From an uncultured Marinoscillum sp. (GTDB lineage: Bacteria; Bacteroidota; Bacteroidia; Cytophagales; MED-G16), in contig CACPHX010000005.1 in assembly GCA_902633975.1 (NCBI GenBank), positions 1-64,000 of the forward strand: a stretch of 64,000 bases of DNA, written 5' to 3'. Every line of letters starts with the position of its first letter. Within the stretch, counting starts at the first letter, position 1. Below the pieces are notes generated by a model, which saw only the letters and a list, made by a program, of their open reading frames with translations, was not told the DNA's origin and searched no databases. Positions 45,670 to 53,738 of the stretch are shown piece by piece. The position numbers and the translations under genes were made by a program.

Positions 45670-46317
45670 TTACTCTAATGTTTTAGCAAATCTTTCTAGG
45701 TGTTCATCAGTCATGGTATCAACCTCAAACCTGATTATCATGTTTTCCCATAACATTGAAACTATTGCAACTTTATTATCATTGGGATCAATTCTATAAA
45801 ACAATCTTTCGATACCTGCTTCCCAGCTAAAGGGTTCAACCTCAAATGAGTGAGACATATCTTCCTTATATTTTTTCATGTCGACTTTTCCATCTTTGTA
45901 GTAGTCGTATGGAAAACCCACAGCTCCTTCCTTCCACAATCTTGGAGGCCTATCCTCTAAGTTTGTTAGATTTAGTTTAACAATCCAATTCCCTTCTTTA
46001 TTTGGTATCATCCTAACTACGTACTTACCAGCTCTCAGGGTCTTGCCAGCAACAGAGACATCAGTGGAAAATGACAGCATGGTCGGACTATTGGCGCCTG
46101 CTCTCCATTCTTTACCGTAAGGAACCAATTCTCCAAAAATCTTTCTTCCTTTCATTCCTGGTGACGAGTAAGATACTGTAATTTTTGTCATGCCAACATT
46201 TTGGCTTACAAAAGATTGAGGACTAGGCACTGGACTTAAGTATTGAGTTGCTCTTTGTGCAGACATACTGAAGCTGGAAGCAATAAATAAAGCTAATATT
46301 GAAAAATTTTTCATCAT
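45670..46317 (-). CDS. Exported DUF2911 protein
   Basis: A 215-residue protein with a signal peptide ending SMSAQ. The body has the DUF2911 signature: ITVSYSSPGMKGRKIFG, VPYGKEWRAGANSPTMLSFS, then AGKTLRAGKYVVRMIPNKEG, a beta-rich domain frequent in Bacteroidetes and of unknown role. A second ATG at 46314 is an equally good start (MKNF). It follows the paralogue gene at 46349-46867 by 31 bases and precedes the glycosylase-like gene by 7. Confidence 0.88.
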   Translation of the reverse strand: MMKNFSILALFIASSFSMSAQRATQYLSPVPSPQSFVSQNVGMTKITVSYSSPGMKGRKIFGELVPYGKEWRAGANSPTMLSFSTDVSVAGKTLRAGKYVVRMIPNKEGNWIVKLNLTNLEDRPPRLWKEGAVGFPYDYYKDGKVDMKKYKEDMSHSFEVEPFSWEAGIERLFYRIDPNDNKVAIVSMLWENMIIRFEVDTMTDEHLERFAKTLE

Positions 46318-46348
46318 TTTGGTTTAATTAATCTTATTAAATATAGAA

Positions 46349-46867
46349 CTAATTTTTGCTTAAATTAAAATTACCAATTAAAATATTCTCTTGCTTCTCA
46401 AAACTATTTGGTCTCTCAAATCTCCCAATAAATGAAAATGGATTTCTATTCAATTTTGCATCTTGGAATTTATTACCTTTTCTCCATCTTAAAGCGGGCC
46501 ATTCATTACATATTAAAGTAGAATTTGTTTTTAAAAGACAATCAGAATACTCTCCTCCATCGTTCTTAATACTCACTTCAGTAAAACTAATCCAACCAAA
46601 TGGGTCAACAAATCCTGAAATGTTAAATGTTGTTGTAAAATTATCATAACTGGTAGACCCAGAAAAGGAGCAATTATTTGAATTATCTATTTTTAATATA
46701 AATGTGTGATTATCTCCAATTGCTGATCTTGGGCCAGAATAATTTAAACTTCCAGACCATTCCCCTAAAATTTCTTTATCAATATTTTTACAATTAACAA
46801 CCTCCTGGTCTGAACATCTGTAAGTGCTACTAGCTAGAATAATAAATGCAATTTTAAAAATTTTCAT
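46349..46867 (-). CDS. Exported cysteine-containing protein, paralogue A (unknown family)
   Basis: A 172-residue protein when started at the ATG at 46867, which overlaps the upstream stop as ATGA; a start at 46873 adds two residues. The leader is MKIFKIAFIILASSTYRC. I do not recognise a domain. It is a diverged copy of the product at 47760-48281: shared features in order are IILASSTYRC, a Cys about 8 residues later, an (I/L)GxWxGxLNY block near residue 37, C-x-F-x-G near 68, GW(I/V)xF-x-E, DGGEY-x2-C, then WP-x2-RWR-x-G-x-K and a DPF/NPF turn. The pattern of Gly, aromatic and Cys residues suggests a small disulfide-bonded beta barrel outside the cytoplasm. Confidence 0.7.
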   Translation of the reverse strand: MKIFKIAFIILASSTYRCSDQEVVNCKNIDKEILGEWSGSLNYSGPRSAIGDNHTFILKIDNSNNCSFSGSTSYDNFTTTFNISGFVDPFGWISFTEVSIKNDGGEYSDCLLKTNSTLICNEWPALRWRKGNKFQDAKLNRNPFSFIGRFERPNSFEKQENILIGNFNLSKN

Positions 46868-47760
46868 ATCCATAGATTATTTGGATATTTTCCAATTTTA
46901 ATTAATTCCCTAATTTTTTTTATTACGAGTTTTTTATCAGCTTGGTATGTAACTCCGAACCAATTCTCCTTAGTTTTCTGAACATATACTTTGTCTTTTA
47001 TTAAATCGTTTACTAGATCAGGTATTAAAAATTCATTTTTAGGACTATTGAGATTATCAGATAAAAATTCTAAAAAATTACCTCTTAATTTATTGAAAAT
47101 GGTTTTCTGAAATCCAATTAGATTCATTGAAACCTCTGTACCTAATGGGTATTTAACATTAACTTCATTAAGTTTTCCATTAATTATACTACCATTTATC
47201 TTTAATTCATGTGTTTCTTTTATACTTAGTAGATGATTTTTATTTGTTTGACAAATTCCTCTTGATACCCCCCCATAACTAGACAATGTATTCTCTATTA
47301 GGTAGCTTACAACACATGCCTGTATTTTATTTTTTTCAATGTATTTTAAGCTTTCTATAATTTTTACAAAAGCATTTCTTCCATAGAAGTCATCAGCATT
47401 TATTATACAGAATGAATTATTGATTGCGTTTTCACAACATAAAACTGCATGGCCTGTACCCCACGGTTTTTTTCTCGATTTGGGTAAATTATATTTTTCT
47501 AATCCGTAATTAGGGTCCTGAATTACAACTTCTAAATTACAATTTTGAATTTTTTCAAACTTTTTTTTGTATTTATTAATAAAATAACCTTTAAGATTTA
47601 GTGATGATACAATAACTATTTGATTAAAACCTGTTTTTAAGGCATCATATATAGAGTAATCTAGCAGAGACTCATTATTTGGTCCAAATGAATCAACTTG
47701 TTTTAATCCACCGTATCTGCTTCCTAATCCACCAGCCATGATAACGAGTGAGAAGTTCAC
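46864..47760 (-). CDS. Nucleotidyltransferase (NTP_transferase family)
   Basis: A 298-residue cytoplasmic enzyme of the sugar-nucleotide pyrophosphorylase fold. The Gly-rich NTP loop is MAGGLGSRYGGLKQVDSFG (from residue 8), followed by KPWGTGHAVLC near residue 97 and the metal-binding IINADDFYGRNAF near 117. The target sugar or alcohol phosphate is not evident; the form differs from RmlA and GalU in the Y-G-G after the loop. The GTG start at 47760 overlaps the upstream TAG (TAGTG), and no ATG precedes the NTP loop at a usable distance. It is sandwiched between the two paralogous exported proteins and overlaps both. Confidence 0.82.
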   Translation of the reverse strand: MNFSLVIMAGGLGSRYGGLKQVDSFGPNNESLLDYSIYDALKTGFNQIVIVSSLNLKGYFINKYKKKFEKIQNCNLEVVIQDPNYGLEKYNLPKSRKKPWGTGHAVLCCENAINNSFCIINADDFYGRNAFVKIIESLKYIEKNKIQACVVSYLIENTLSSYGGVSRGICQTNKNHLLSIKETHELKINGSIINGKLNEVNVKYPLGTEVSMNLIGFQKTIFNKLRGNFLEFLSDNLNSPKNEFLIPDLVNDLIKDKVYVQKTKENWFGVTYQADKKLVIKKIRELIKIGKYPNNLWI

Positions 47761-48281
47761 TAGTCTTTAGCAATTTGGTAATTACCATTAACTGAACCAC
47801 TTCTCCAGCCACCAGCTGAAAAAAATTCTCCCTGAAGAACAAAAGGATCAGACCTAAATCTTGCTTCATGATATTTTACACCTGGTCTCCATCTGACAGT
47901 TGGCCATTGGTTACAAGGATTATTCCAACTTGAAGTAGATTCAGAGGTGCACTTTGTATATTCACCACCATCAATCTCATATGAAGTTTCCATAAACTCC
48001 ACCCATCCATATTTATCAATCGTTCCAGATACAACAAATGATGTACCTGACTCTTCAAAAGCACTTATTCCCTGAAACTTACATCCATTGGATGAAATAA
48101 TGGATAATGTTATGTTATGTAATGCTCCATTTGCCTGAAAATTTGTGTAATTTAAATTACCTCTCCATGTTCCAATCATATCTGAAGTAGCCTTAGCACA
48201 ATCTATTGTGAGCTCGTCTTCAGCGCATCTGTAGGTACTGCTAGCAAGTATGATAAAAACAAAAAATGAAGAAATTTTCAT
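47760..48281 (-). CDS. Exported cysteine-containing protein, paralogue B (unknown family)
   Basis: A 173-residue protein beginning MKISSFFVFIILASSTYRC. It shares the leader and the ordered motifs of the product at 46349-46867: IGTWRGNLNY, CKFQG, DKYGWVEFME, DGGEYTKC, NQWPTVRWRPGVKYHEA and DPF, with several aligned cysteines. No known domain is recognised. The leader lacks a standard lipobox before Cys (TYRC), so signal peptidase I cleavage near ASS is more likely than lipidation. It is the first gene of the six-gene minus-strand operon, with the nucleotidyltransferase start overlapping its stop. Confidence 0.72.
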   Translation of the reverse strand: MKISSFFVFIILASSTYRCAEDELTIDCAKATSDMIGTWRGNLNYTNFQANGALHNITLSIISSNGCKFQGISAFEESGTSFVVSGTIDKYGWVEFMETSYEIDGGEYTKCTSESTSSWNNPCNQWPTVRWRPGVKYHEARFRSDPFVLQGEFFSAGGWRSGSVNGNYQIAKD

Positions 48282-48392
48282 TTTGTAAAACTAATTTTTT
48301 AAGATAAAAATGCCAAAGATTGATATCATATTATAACGAGATAGAGTAAAGTATGTTGTAAATTGTGAGTTCATAATACATAATCAAATGAT

Positions 48393-50168
48393 ATGAAAAT
48401 ACATCTACTAGATTGGTCAATTATAATATTATTTTTTATAGTTTTTATAATTATTGGACTTATTTCGTCCAAAACGTCCTCTAAAAATAGTAAAGAATAT
48501 TTTCTGTCTGGGAGAAATATGCCATGGTGGCTTTTAGGGATTTCAATGGTTGCTACAACATTTTCTGCTGATACACCAAATTTAGTTGCAAACATTGTTA
48601 GGGAAAAAGGTGTTTCAGGTAATTGGTCCTGGTGGGCTTTTTTACTAACTGGAATGTTTACTGTTTATTTATATTCCAAATTATGGAGAAGATCAAAAGT
48701 TTTGACAGATTTGGAGTTTTATGAGATTAGATATAGTGGGAAAGAAGCAATTTTTTTGAGAGCATTTAGAGCAATCTACCTTGGTGTATTTTTTAATGTG
48801 ATGATTATGGCTTCAGTTTGTCTTGCTGGCATTAAAATAGGTGGAATACTTCTTGGTTTAACCCCTTTTGAATGTATTTTCTACTCCTCACTAGTTACTG
48901 TCTTATATAGTACAGTTGGAGGTTTAAGAGGTGTAATTTATACGGATTTAATTCAATTTTTTGTTGCAATGGTTGGTTCGATATGGGCAACATATTACAT
49001 AATTAACTTAGAAGAAATTGGAGGATTAGGAAGCATGTTGTCACATTCAAGTGTTATTGATAAACTAAGTTTTTTTCCGTCAGCAGATGATACTGAACAG
49101 TTTTTAATTGTTTTAATCATTCCTATTGCTGTACAGTGGTGGGCAGTATGGTATCCTGGTGCTGAACCCGGTGGTGGAGGTTATATAGCCCAAAGGATGT
49201 TGTCAGCAAAGAATGAAAAAAATGCAATCTATTCAACTTTATTATTTAATGTGATGCATTATGTAATAAGGCCATGGCCGTGGATATTAATTGCTTTATC
49301 CTCATTAATATTATTTCCAAATCTGGATAGTATTGCTACAGCTTTTCCTCAAATTGATAAAAGTATTATTGGAAATGACATTGCATATCCAGCAATGTTA
49401 TCCTTATTACCCAAAGGTTTGTTAGGTGTTGTTCTTGCATCATTAATTGCTGCCTTTATGAGCACAATTTCAAGTCACTTAAATTGGGGTGCATCCTATA
49501 TTTCTATTGATTTTTACAAGAGGTTCATTAAAAGAAATGCATCAGAGAAAGAAATTGTTACAATAGGTAAAATTTCAACCATCTTTTTAATGATTTTAGC
49601 TGGTCTTGTCGCATTGCAACTTAGTGATTCTTTGGGAGCTTTTAATATACTATTACAAATTGGAGCAGGAACAGGATCAATTTTTTTACTAAGATGGTTT
49701 TGGTGGAGAGTTAATGCATTTAGTGAAATAACAGGTATGTTGATTTCTTTTGTTGTTGCGATTTACTTTGAATGGATTCATGAAAACTTATTTGGGACTC
49801 CTCTAGAAGAATACCTTGAACTTTTAATTGGAATTGGTATAACTACATTTTCTTGGATATTAGTAACACTACTTACTCGGCCAACTGAGAAAAATAAGCT
49901 TATTAAATTCTATAATTCAATTAAGCCCTATGGAATAGGCTGGTCGGGATTTATTCAAAAATATAATTTGAAAAAAATTGATAGTAATGATTCTTTAATG
50001 AATGACCTTTTTTTAATATTTCTAGGTGTCATAATGATATATTTTGGTTTGTTTGGAATTGGATTTATTTTATATAATCAAATAATTTACGGTATCATAC
50101 TTTTGTCTATATCCTTAATATCATTCTCTTTAACAAATTATATTATGTTAAAATATAAATTGAGATAA
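48393..50168 (+). CDS. Sodium:solute symporter (SSS family), substrate unknown
   Basis: A 591-residue transporter with about 14-15 membrane segments. Motifs are EYFLSGRNMPWWLLGISMVA and the TFSADTPN sequence of TM1, the TDLEFYEIRY loop, and SSHLNWGASYISIDFYKRF near residue 365 in the second sodium-site helix. It belongs to a branch distinct from the vSGLT-like protein elsewhere in the window and is frequent in marine Flavobacteriia; I cannot name the solute. The 111-base upstream gap holds no clean TAnnTTTG promoter. It is 125 bases upstream of proteorhodopsin, and Na+-driven uptake next to a light-driven pump suggests light-supported nutrient uptake, by inference. Confidence 0.88.
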   Translation: MKIHLLDWSIIILFFIVFIIIGLISSKTSSKNSKEYFLSGRNMPWWLLGISMVATTFSADTPNLVANIVREKGVSGNWSWWAFLLTGMFTVYLYSKLWRRSKVLTDLEFYEIRYSGKEAIFLRAFRAIYLGVFFNVMIMASVCLAGIKIGGILLGLTPFECIFYSSLVTVLYSTVGGLRGVIYTDLIQFFVAMVGSIWATYYIINLEEIGGLGSMLSHSSVIDKLSFFPSADDTEQFLIVLIIPIAVQWWAVWYPGAEPGGGGYIAQRMLSAKNEKNAIYSTLLFNVMHYVIRPWPWILIALSSLILFPNLDSIATAFPQIDKSIIGNDIAYPAMLSLLPKGLLGVVLASLIAAFMSTISSHLNWGASYISIDFYKRFIKRNASEKEIVTIGKISTIFLMILAGLVALQLSDSLGAFNILLQIGAGTGSIFLLRWFWWRVNAFSEITGMLISFVVAIYFEWIHENLFGTPLEEYLELLIGIGITTFSWILVTLLTRPTEKNKLIKFYNSIKPYGIGWSGFIQKYNLKKIDSNDSLMNDLFLIFLGVIMIYFGLFGIGFILYNQIIYGIILLSISLISFSLTNYIMLKYKLR

Positions 50169-50198
50169 TATAATTTGGAAATTAATTTATTATCGAAA

Positions 50199-50279
50199 TA
50201 AGTTATAGAAAACCTTTTTTAAATATTAACGTTTTAATATAAAATGTCTAAATTGACATTTAATTAATAATATTATTAA
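50199..50279 (+). promoter_or_regulatory. Proteorhodopsin leader: weak -7 box and two dyads
   Basis: Three elements lie in the 125-base gap before the rhodopsin ATG (50294). A weak promoter candidate is TTG at 50175-50177 with TAAGTTAT at 50199-50206 (partial match to TAnnTTTG, 21-base spacer). AAATGTC (50242-50248) and GACATTT (50255-50261) form a perfect 7-bp dyad around TAAATT. TTAATAATATTATTAA (50264-50279) is a perfect 16-bp palindrome ending 14 bases before the ATG. Short AT palindromes are expected by chance, so only their stacking and position make them notable. They could serve light- or stress-responsive control, or mRNA structure. Confidence 0.35.
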
Positions 50280-50293
50280 CCAAACGATCAATT

Positions 50294-51025
50294 ATGAATA
50301 CGTTAAATTTTATACTTGGAGCAAGTTTACAACCAGGCGATTTTACTGGTTTTACTTTCTTCATAGGATCCGTTTCAATGTTAGCAGCTACTGTGTTCTT
50401 TTTAGTACAACATGGTCAGGTTGACAAGAAATTTAAGGATTCAATGCTTGTTGCAGCTTTAATTACTGGTATTGCAGCTGTACATTATTATTACATGAGA
50501 GACCAGTGGGCTGAAGGTCTAGGTTCACCAACTGAACTTAGATATGTAGACTGGATTTTAACAGTACCGCTAATGGTTGTAGAGTTTGCTCTATTAACAG
50601 GAGTTGGTATGTCAAAATTATTCTGGTTATCAGTTGTTATGTTAGTTACAGGTTACTTTGGTGAATCTGGCGTTACTGGTGTTTTAGATGCTCAGATTTG
50701 GGGAGCTATCTCAGGTGCTGCATATTTTGTTATGGCATATGAGGTTGGTTGTCTTAGAGTTTTCAGTGACACGGCTCCTTCTGGTGCTGTAGGTGATGCT
50801 CTTGCAAATGCTAAAGGTAAAATACCTGCTGCTGGTAAAATGTTACAATGGTTTGTTTTAGTAGGTTGGGCAATTTATCCATTAGGATATATGATGGGAA
50901 CAGATGGATGGTATTCCGGTGCTGTTGCAGCTCTTCCTTTAGATATGGACATTGTATATAATATCGGTGATGCTATAAACAAAATTGGATTCGGTATGGC
51001 TGTATGGACAGCTGCAAGAGACTAA
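50294..51025 (+). CDS. Proteorhodopsin, proton-pumping and green-tuned
   Basis: A 243-residue seven-helix retinal protein. The helix C motif RYVDWILTVPLMVVEF gives proton acceptor Asp86 (Asp97 in the reference green proteorhodopsin), Thr90 (101) and proton donor Glu97 (108): the DTE set of an outward proton pump, not an NQ sodium or NTQ chloride pump. The tuning position 105 is Met94, the residue typical of flavobacteria and associated with green absorption. His64 (reference His75) is in AAVHYYYMR. The retinal Schiff-base lysine is Lys230 in INKIGFGMAVW of helix G. It probably has its own promoter and is closed by a strong terminator, separating it from blh downstream. Confidence 0.98.
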   Translation: MNTLNFILGASLQPGDFTGFTFFIGSVSMLAATVFFLVQHGQVDKKFKDSMLVAALITGIAAVHYYYMRDQWAEGLGSPTELRYVDWILTVPLMVVEFALLTGVGMSKLFWLSVVMLVTGYFGESGVTGVLDAQIWGAISGAAYFVMAYEVGCLRVFSDTAPSGAVGDALANAKGKIPAAGKMLQWFVLVGWAIYPLGYMMGTDGWYSGAVAALPLDMDIVYNIGDAINKIGFGMAVWTAARD

Positions 51026-51050
51026 TTTTAAATAGCTATTTAAAAATTAA

Positions 51051-51079
51051 AAGGTGAGGTTTTCCTCACCTTTTTTTTT
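51051..51079 (+). terminator. Strong intrinsic terminator between proteorhodopsin and blh
   Basis: AAGGTGAGG (51051-51059) pairs perfectly with CCTCACCTT (51064-51072) around loop TTTT, with an uninterrupted T-run to 51079. The stem is GC-rich for this genome. It follows the rhodopsin stop by 25 bases and ends only 10 bases before the blh ATG. A GTG within the stem could be mistaken for an earlier blh start. Confidence 0.93.
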
Positions 51080-51089
51080 ATATTTTCTG

Positions 51090-51965
51090 ATGATTTTAAA
51101 TAAAAATTATATTTTAACTTCCAAAATAATAGGATTAATTTTTGCATTATGCCTAATATTTTTTAGTGCTGAAAACTCATATTCAATAATAATTTTTATA
51201 CTAGTGATGTTGTCCATCGGAATACCTCATGGCTCAGTGGATCATATAATTGCATTTATAAATCCTAAAACAAGGATATTCAAGAACAAATTAAGTTTTT
51301 TTACGATTTATTTATTATTGATATTTATAAATATTTTAATATGGATTTTGTCTCCCTATTTAGGATTATTTACTTTTTTAGTTATTTCTTGTTATCATTT
51401 TGGAGAAACGCAGGTAATTGGGTTCAACGATACTAAAAATAAGTTTTTGAACTTTGTTGTTGGAGCAAATATCTTATTATCCTTATTTCTAAATAATATT
51501 TTTGAGCTACAAATTATATTGAGTGAATTTACTCTATTTAGTTTAGTTGACTTATCACAATTTGATAAAACCTTTTTTTTATTAGTTTCTATTGCAATTT
51601 TAATGATATCTATTGTTCAATTTAAAATAAAAAAAAAAGTACCTCTTTATGCAGAGATGAGTGTGCTTTATCTTATTTTTTATCATACGGATATTTTAAC
51701 CTCATTCTCATTATATTTTGGTTTTTCACACTCTCTTCCTATGTTAATTATGGAATATAAAGAGATGAAAGAAAAAAATTTTTTTTCATTTTATTTAAAG
51801 ACTCTTCCCTTTACAATACTTGCAATTGTTTTTGCAATAATTCTATATTATTTTAATAATGACTTGCTGACGGCAGATAATTTAATTCTATTCACTTTTA
51901 TAGTAATATCTAGTCTAACACTTCCTCATGTCTTCATAATGAAGGATTTTGTTGAAAACAAATAG
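51090..51965 (+). CDS. blh: Beta-carotene 15,15'-dioxygenase, Brp/Blh family
   Basis: Cleaves beta-carotene into two retinals, the chromophore of the adjacent proteorhodopsin. From the ATG at 51090 it is 291 residues with about eight membrane segments. The iron-binding and conserved histidines are in GIPHGSVDH (His47, His52), CYHFGETQ (His103), GFSHSLPM (His214) and LTLPHVFIM (His280). An apparent earlier start (GTG 51054) lies inside the terminator stem and is rejected. It is separated from the next gene by 4 bases. Carotenoid genes crtEBIY are not in the window and must lie elsewhere. Confidence 0.95.
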   Translation: MILNKNYILTSKIIGLIFALCLIFFSAENSYSIIIFILVMLSIGIPHGSVDHIIAFINPKTRIFKNKLSFFTIYLLLIFINILIWILSPYLGLFTFLVISCYHFGETQVIGFNDTKNKFLNFVVGANILLSLFLNNIFELQIILSEFTLFSLVDLSQFDKTFFLLVSIAILMISIVQFKIKKKVPLYAEMSVLYLIFYHTDILTSFSLYFGFSHSLPMLIMEYKEMKEKNFFSFYLKTLPFTILAIVFAIILYYFNNDLLTADNLILFTFIVISSLTLPHVFIMKDFVENK

Positions 51966-51969
51966 AATT

Positions 51970-52677
51970 ATGGATGTTAATTATGCTATACCTTTCATGT
52001 CCAAAGACTGGATAATTGCAAATTCTTTATCTTTTCTTTACGCAATTTGTATAATGGGAATTGGTAAATTTTTAAATGAAAAAAACAGAATAGTTTTTAT
52101 TAGGTATTTTGTATATCTATTTATCATTTCATATGTTATTTATCATCTATTACATATTAAAGGTGGAACATGGAGTATAGATAAAAGACTTCCTTTTCAC
52201 TTATGTGGCTTTTCATCTGTAATTACTTGTTTTATACTATTTATAAAGAAAAAACAGATATGGTTTGAATTTTTATTTTATGCAGGAATTCTTGGTGGTT
52301 TAAATGCACTACTTACTCCATTGATTGATAATTACACAGGTACTAGTTTTTTCTATGTAGAGTATTTCTACAGTCACACATCAATTATAATCTTACCACT
52401 TTACATGTATTATTACATGAACATGGAATTATCAAAGTTTTCCTGGTTAAAAAGTTTTGTTGCTCTAAATATATTATTGGTTTTTTTAATGCCATTGGAC
52501 TTCATCATAGATGCAAATTATATGTATTTGAAAGAACCTCCTGCAGTTAATCATCCTCTTGTTTCAGGTGAATGGCCATATTATTTAATTAATTTAGAGT
52601 TTATAGTTTTAATATTACTATATTTCACTTATTCACTATTTAAAAGCCCTATTTTATCAAACAAAAAAACAGTTTAG
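51970..52677 (+). CDS. TIGR02206/YwaF-family integral membrane protein
   Basis: A 235-residue protein with about seven membrane segments, started at the ATG at 51970, four bases after blh; a TTG at 51949 inside blh is less likely. Hallmarks are KRLPFHLCGFSSV (His77, Cys79), FYAGILGGLNALLTP, and FYSHTSIIILPLYM (His136). The family (TIGR02206, TP0381/YwaF) is unassigned in bacteria. I recall that it is related to human TMEM164, a lipid acyltransferase needing a Cys and a His; the Cys79-His136 spacing here is compatible with that. It sits between the retinal gene and the transhydrogenase operon, so a membrane-lipid or retinal-related role is possible but unproven. Confidence 0.82.
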   Translation: MDVNYAIPFMSKDWIIANSLSFLYAICIMGIGKFLNEKNRIVFIRYFVYLFIISYVIYHLLHIKGGTWSIDKRLPFHLCGFSSVITCFILFIKKKQIWFEFLFYAGILGGLNALLTPLIDNYTGTSFFYVEYFYSHTSIIILPLYMYYYMNMELSKFSWLKSFVALNILLVFLMPLDFIIDANYMYLKEPPAVNHPLVSGEWPYYLINLEFIVLILLYFTYSLFKSPILSNKKTV

Positions 52678-52691
52678 ACGTTCTAAATACA

Positions 52692-53735
52692 ATGAAAATC
52701 GGTTTTCTAAAAGATAACGAGTCTAGAGTTTCTCTTACTCCAATCACGTTAAGCAAGTACGAAAAGTTAGGATATAAAATTTATTTAGAAAGTGGGGCAG
52801 GCTCTTTAGCTGGATATCTTGATAAAGCATATGAATGTGAAAAGCTCACAAAAAATGATCTTATAAAAGAGTCTGATGTTATTGTTTGTGTAGATAGTTC
52901 AGCAATTGCTGATCTTAATAAACTTAATAATAAAATTGTAATAACAAATTTTAGTGGTCACATTAAAATTGAGAAAAAAGTTAATAGCAAGACAATTTTA
53001 TTTGATCTATCAAAAATTCCAAGGACTACTATAGCTCAGAGTATGGATATTCTATCCTCAATGTCAGGTCTTTCTGGTTATAAATCAATAATAAAAGCTG
53101 CTGAATTGCTTCCCAAAATGTTTCCAATGATGATTACAGCTGCTGGGAGCATTAAACCTGTAAAGGTTGTTGTTCTTGGTGCAGGCGTAGCTGGACTTCA
53201 GGCAATCGCAACTGCCAAAAGACTAGGAGCAGTTGTAGAGGCATCAGACCCTAGAGAGGCAGCGAAAGAAGAGGTTTTGAGTTTAGGAGCAAAATTTATT
53301 GAGGTTGAAGGTGCTGTTGAAGACAAAGATGCAGGTGGATATGCTGTTAAGCAGACAAAAGAATATCTTTCTAAGCAGAAGGAAGAGGTTTCTAAAAGAT
53401 TAAAAGAGGCTGATGTTGTAGTTACCACAGCTCAGGTTCTTGGCTCAAAATCTCCAGTTCTTATTTCCAAATCAGTCGTTGATGAAATGAGACCGGGATC
53501 TGTTATAATTGATCTAGCATCTTCAACAGGAGGAAATTGCGAGCTAACTAAGGATAATAAAATAGTGATTCATAATGATGTTAGCATTGTTGGTAATTCT
53601 TATTTAGCATCAGAATTAGCTCATGATGCAAGTAATTTATTTTCTAATAATGTATTTAACTTCATAAGTCATATTTTTAATGAGGGTAAGTTAATTAGTG
53701 ACGAGGATGATATCTTAAAAAACTGTAAAATTTAG
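52692..53735 (+). CDS. pntAA: Proton-translocating NAD(P) transhydrogenase, alpha subunit part 1 (NAD-binding)
   Basis: A 347-residue protein covering domain I of transhydrogenase. The opening MKIGFLKDNESRVSLTPITL and later AAGSIKPVKVVVLGAGVAGL (NAD-binding GAGVAG near residue 160) and LGAKFIEVE are characteristic of the AlaDH/PNT fold, with VVTTAQVLGSKSPVLISKSVVDEM near residue 245. It stops before the membrane domain, so the alpha subunit is split into two genes, as in Rhodospirillum-type enzymes. Transhydrogenase moves hydride from NADH to NADP+ at the cost of proton influx. The next gene follows after 3 bases. Confidence 0.94.
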   Translation: MKIGFLKDNESRVSLTPITLSKYEKLGYKIYLESGAGSLAGYLDKAYECEKLTKNDLIKESDVIVCVDSSAIADLNKLNNKIVITNFSGHIKIEKKVNSKTILFDLSKIPRTTIAQSMDILSSMSGLSGYKSIIKAAELLPKMFPMMITAAGSIKPVKVVVLGAGVAGLQAIATAKRLGAVVEASDPREAAKEEVLSLGAKFIEVEGAVEDKDAGGYAVKQTKEYLSKQKEEVSKRLKEADVVVTTAQVLGSKSPVLISKSVVDEMRPGSVIIDLASSTGGNCELTKDNKIVIHNDVSIVGNSYLASELAHDASNLFSNNVFNFISHIFNEGKLISDEDDILKNCKI

Positions 53736-53738
53736 GCT

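Noticed and set aside
48282-48392. TATAAT-like box in the divergent gap before the symporter
   Set aside because: Isolated match to a sigma-70 -10 box without a -35 partner; Bacteroidetes use TAnnTTTG, and AT-rich DNA gives many such matches.
51054-51089. Earlier GTG start for blh
   Set aside because: It lies inside the terminator stem and adds 12 residues of no family similarity; the ATG at 51090 begins the first membrane segment.
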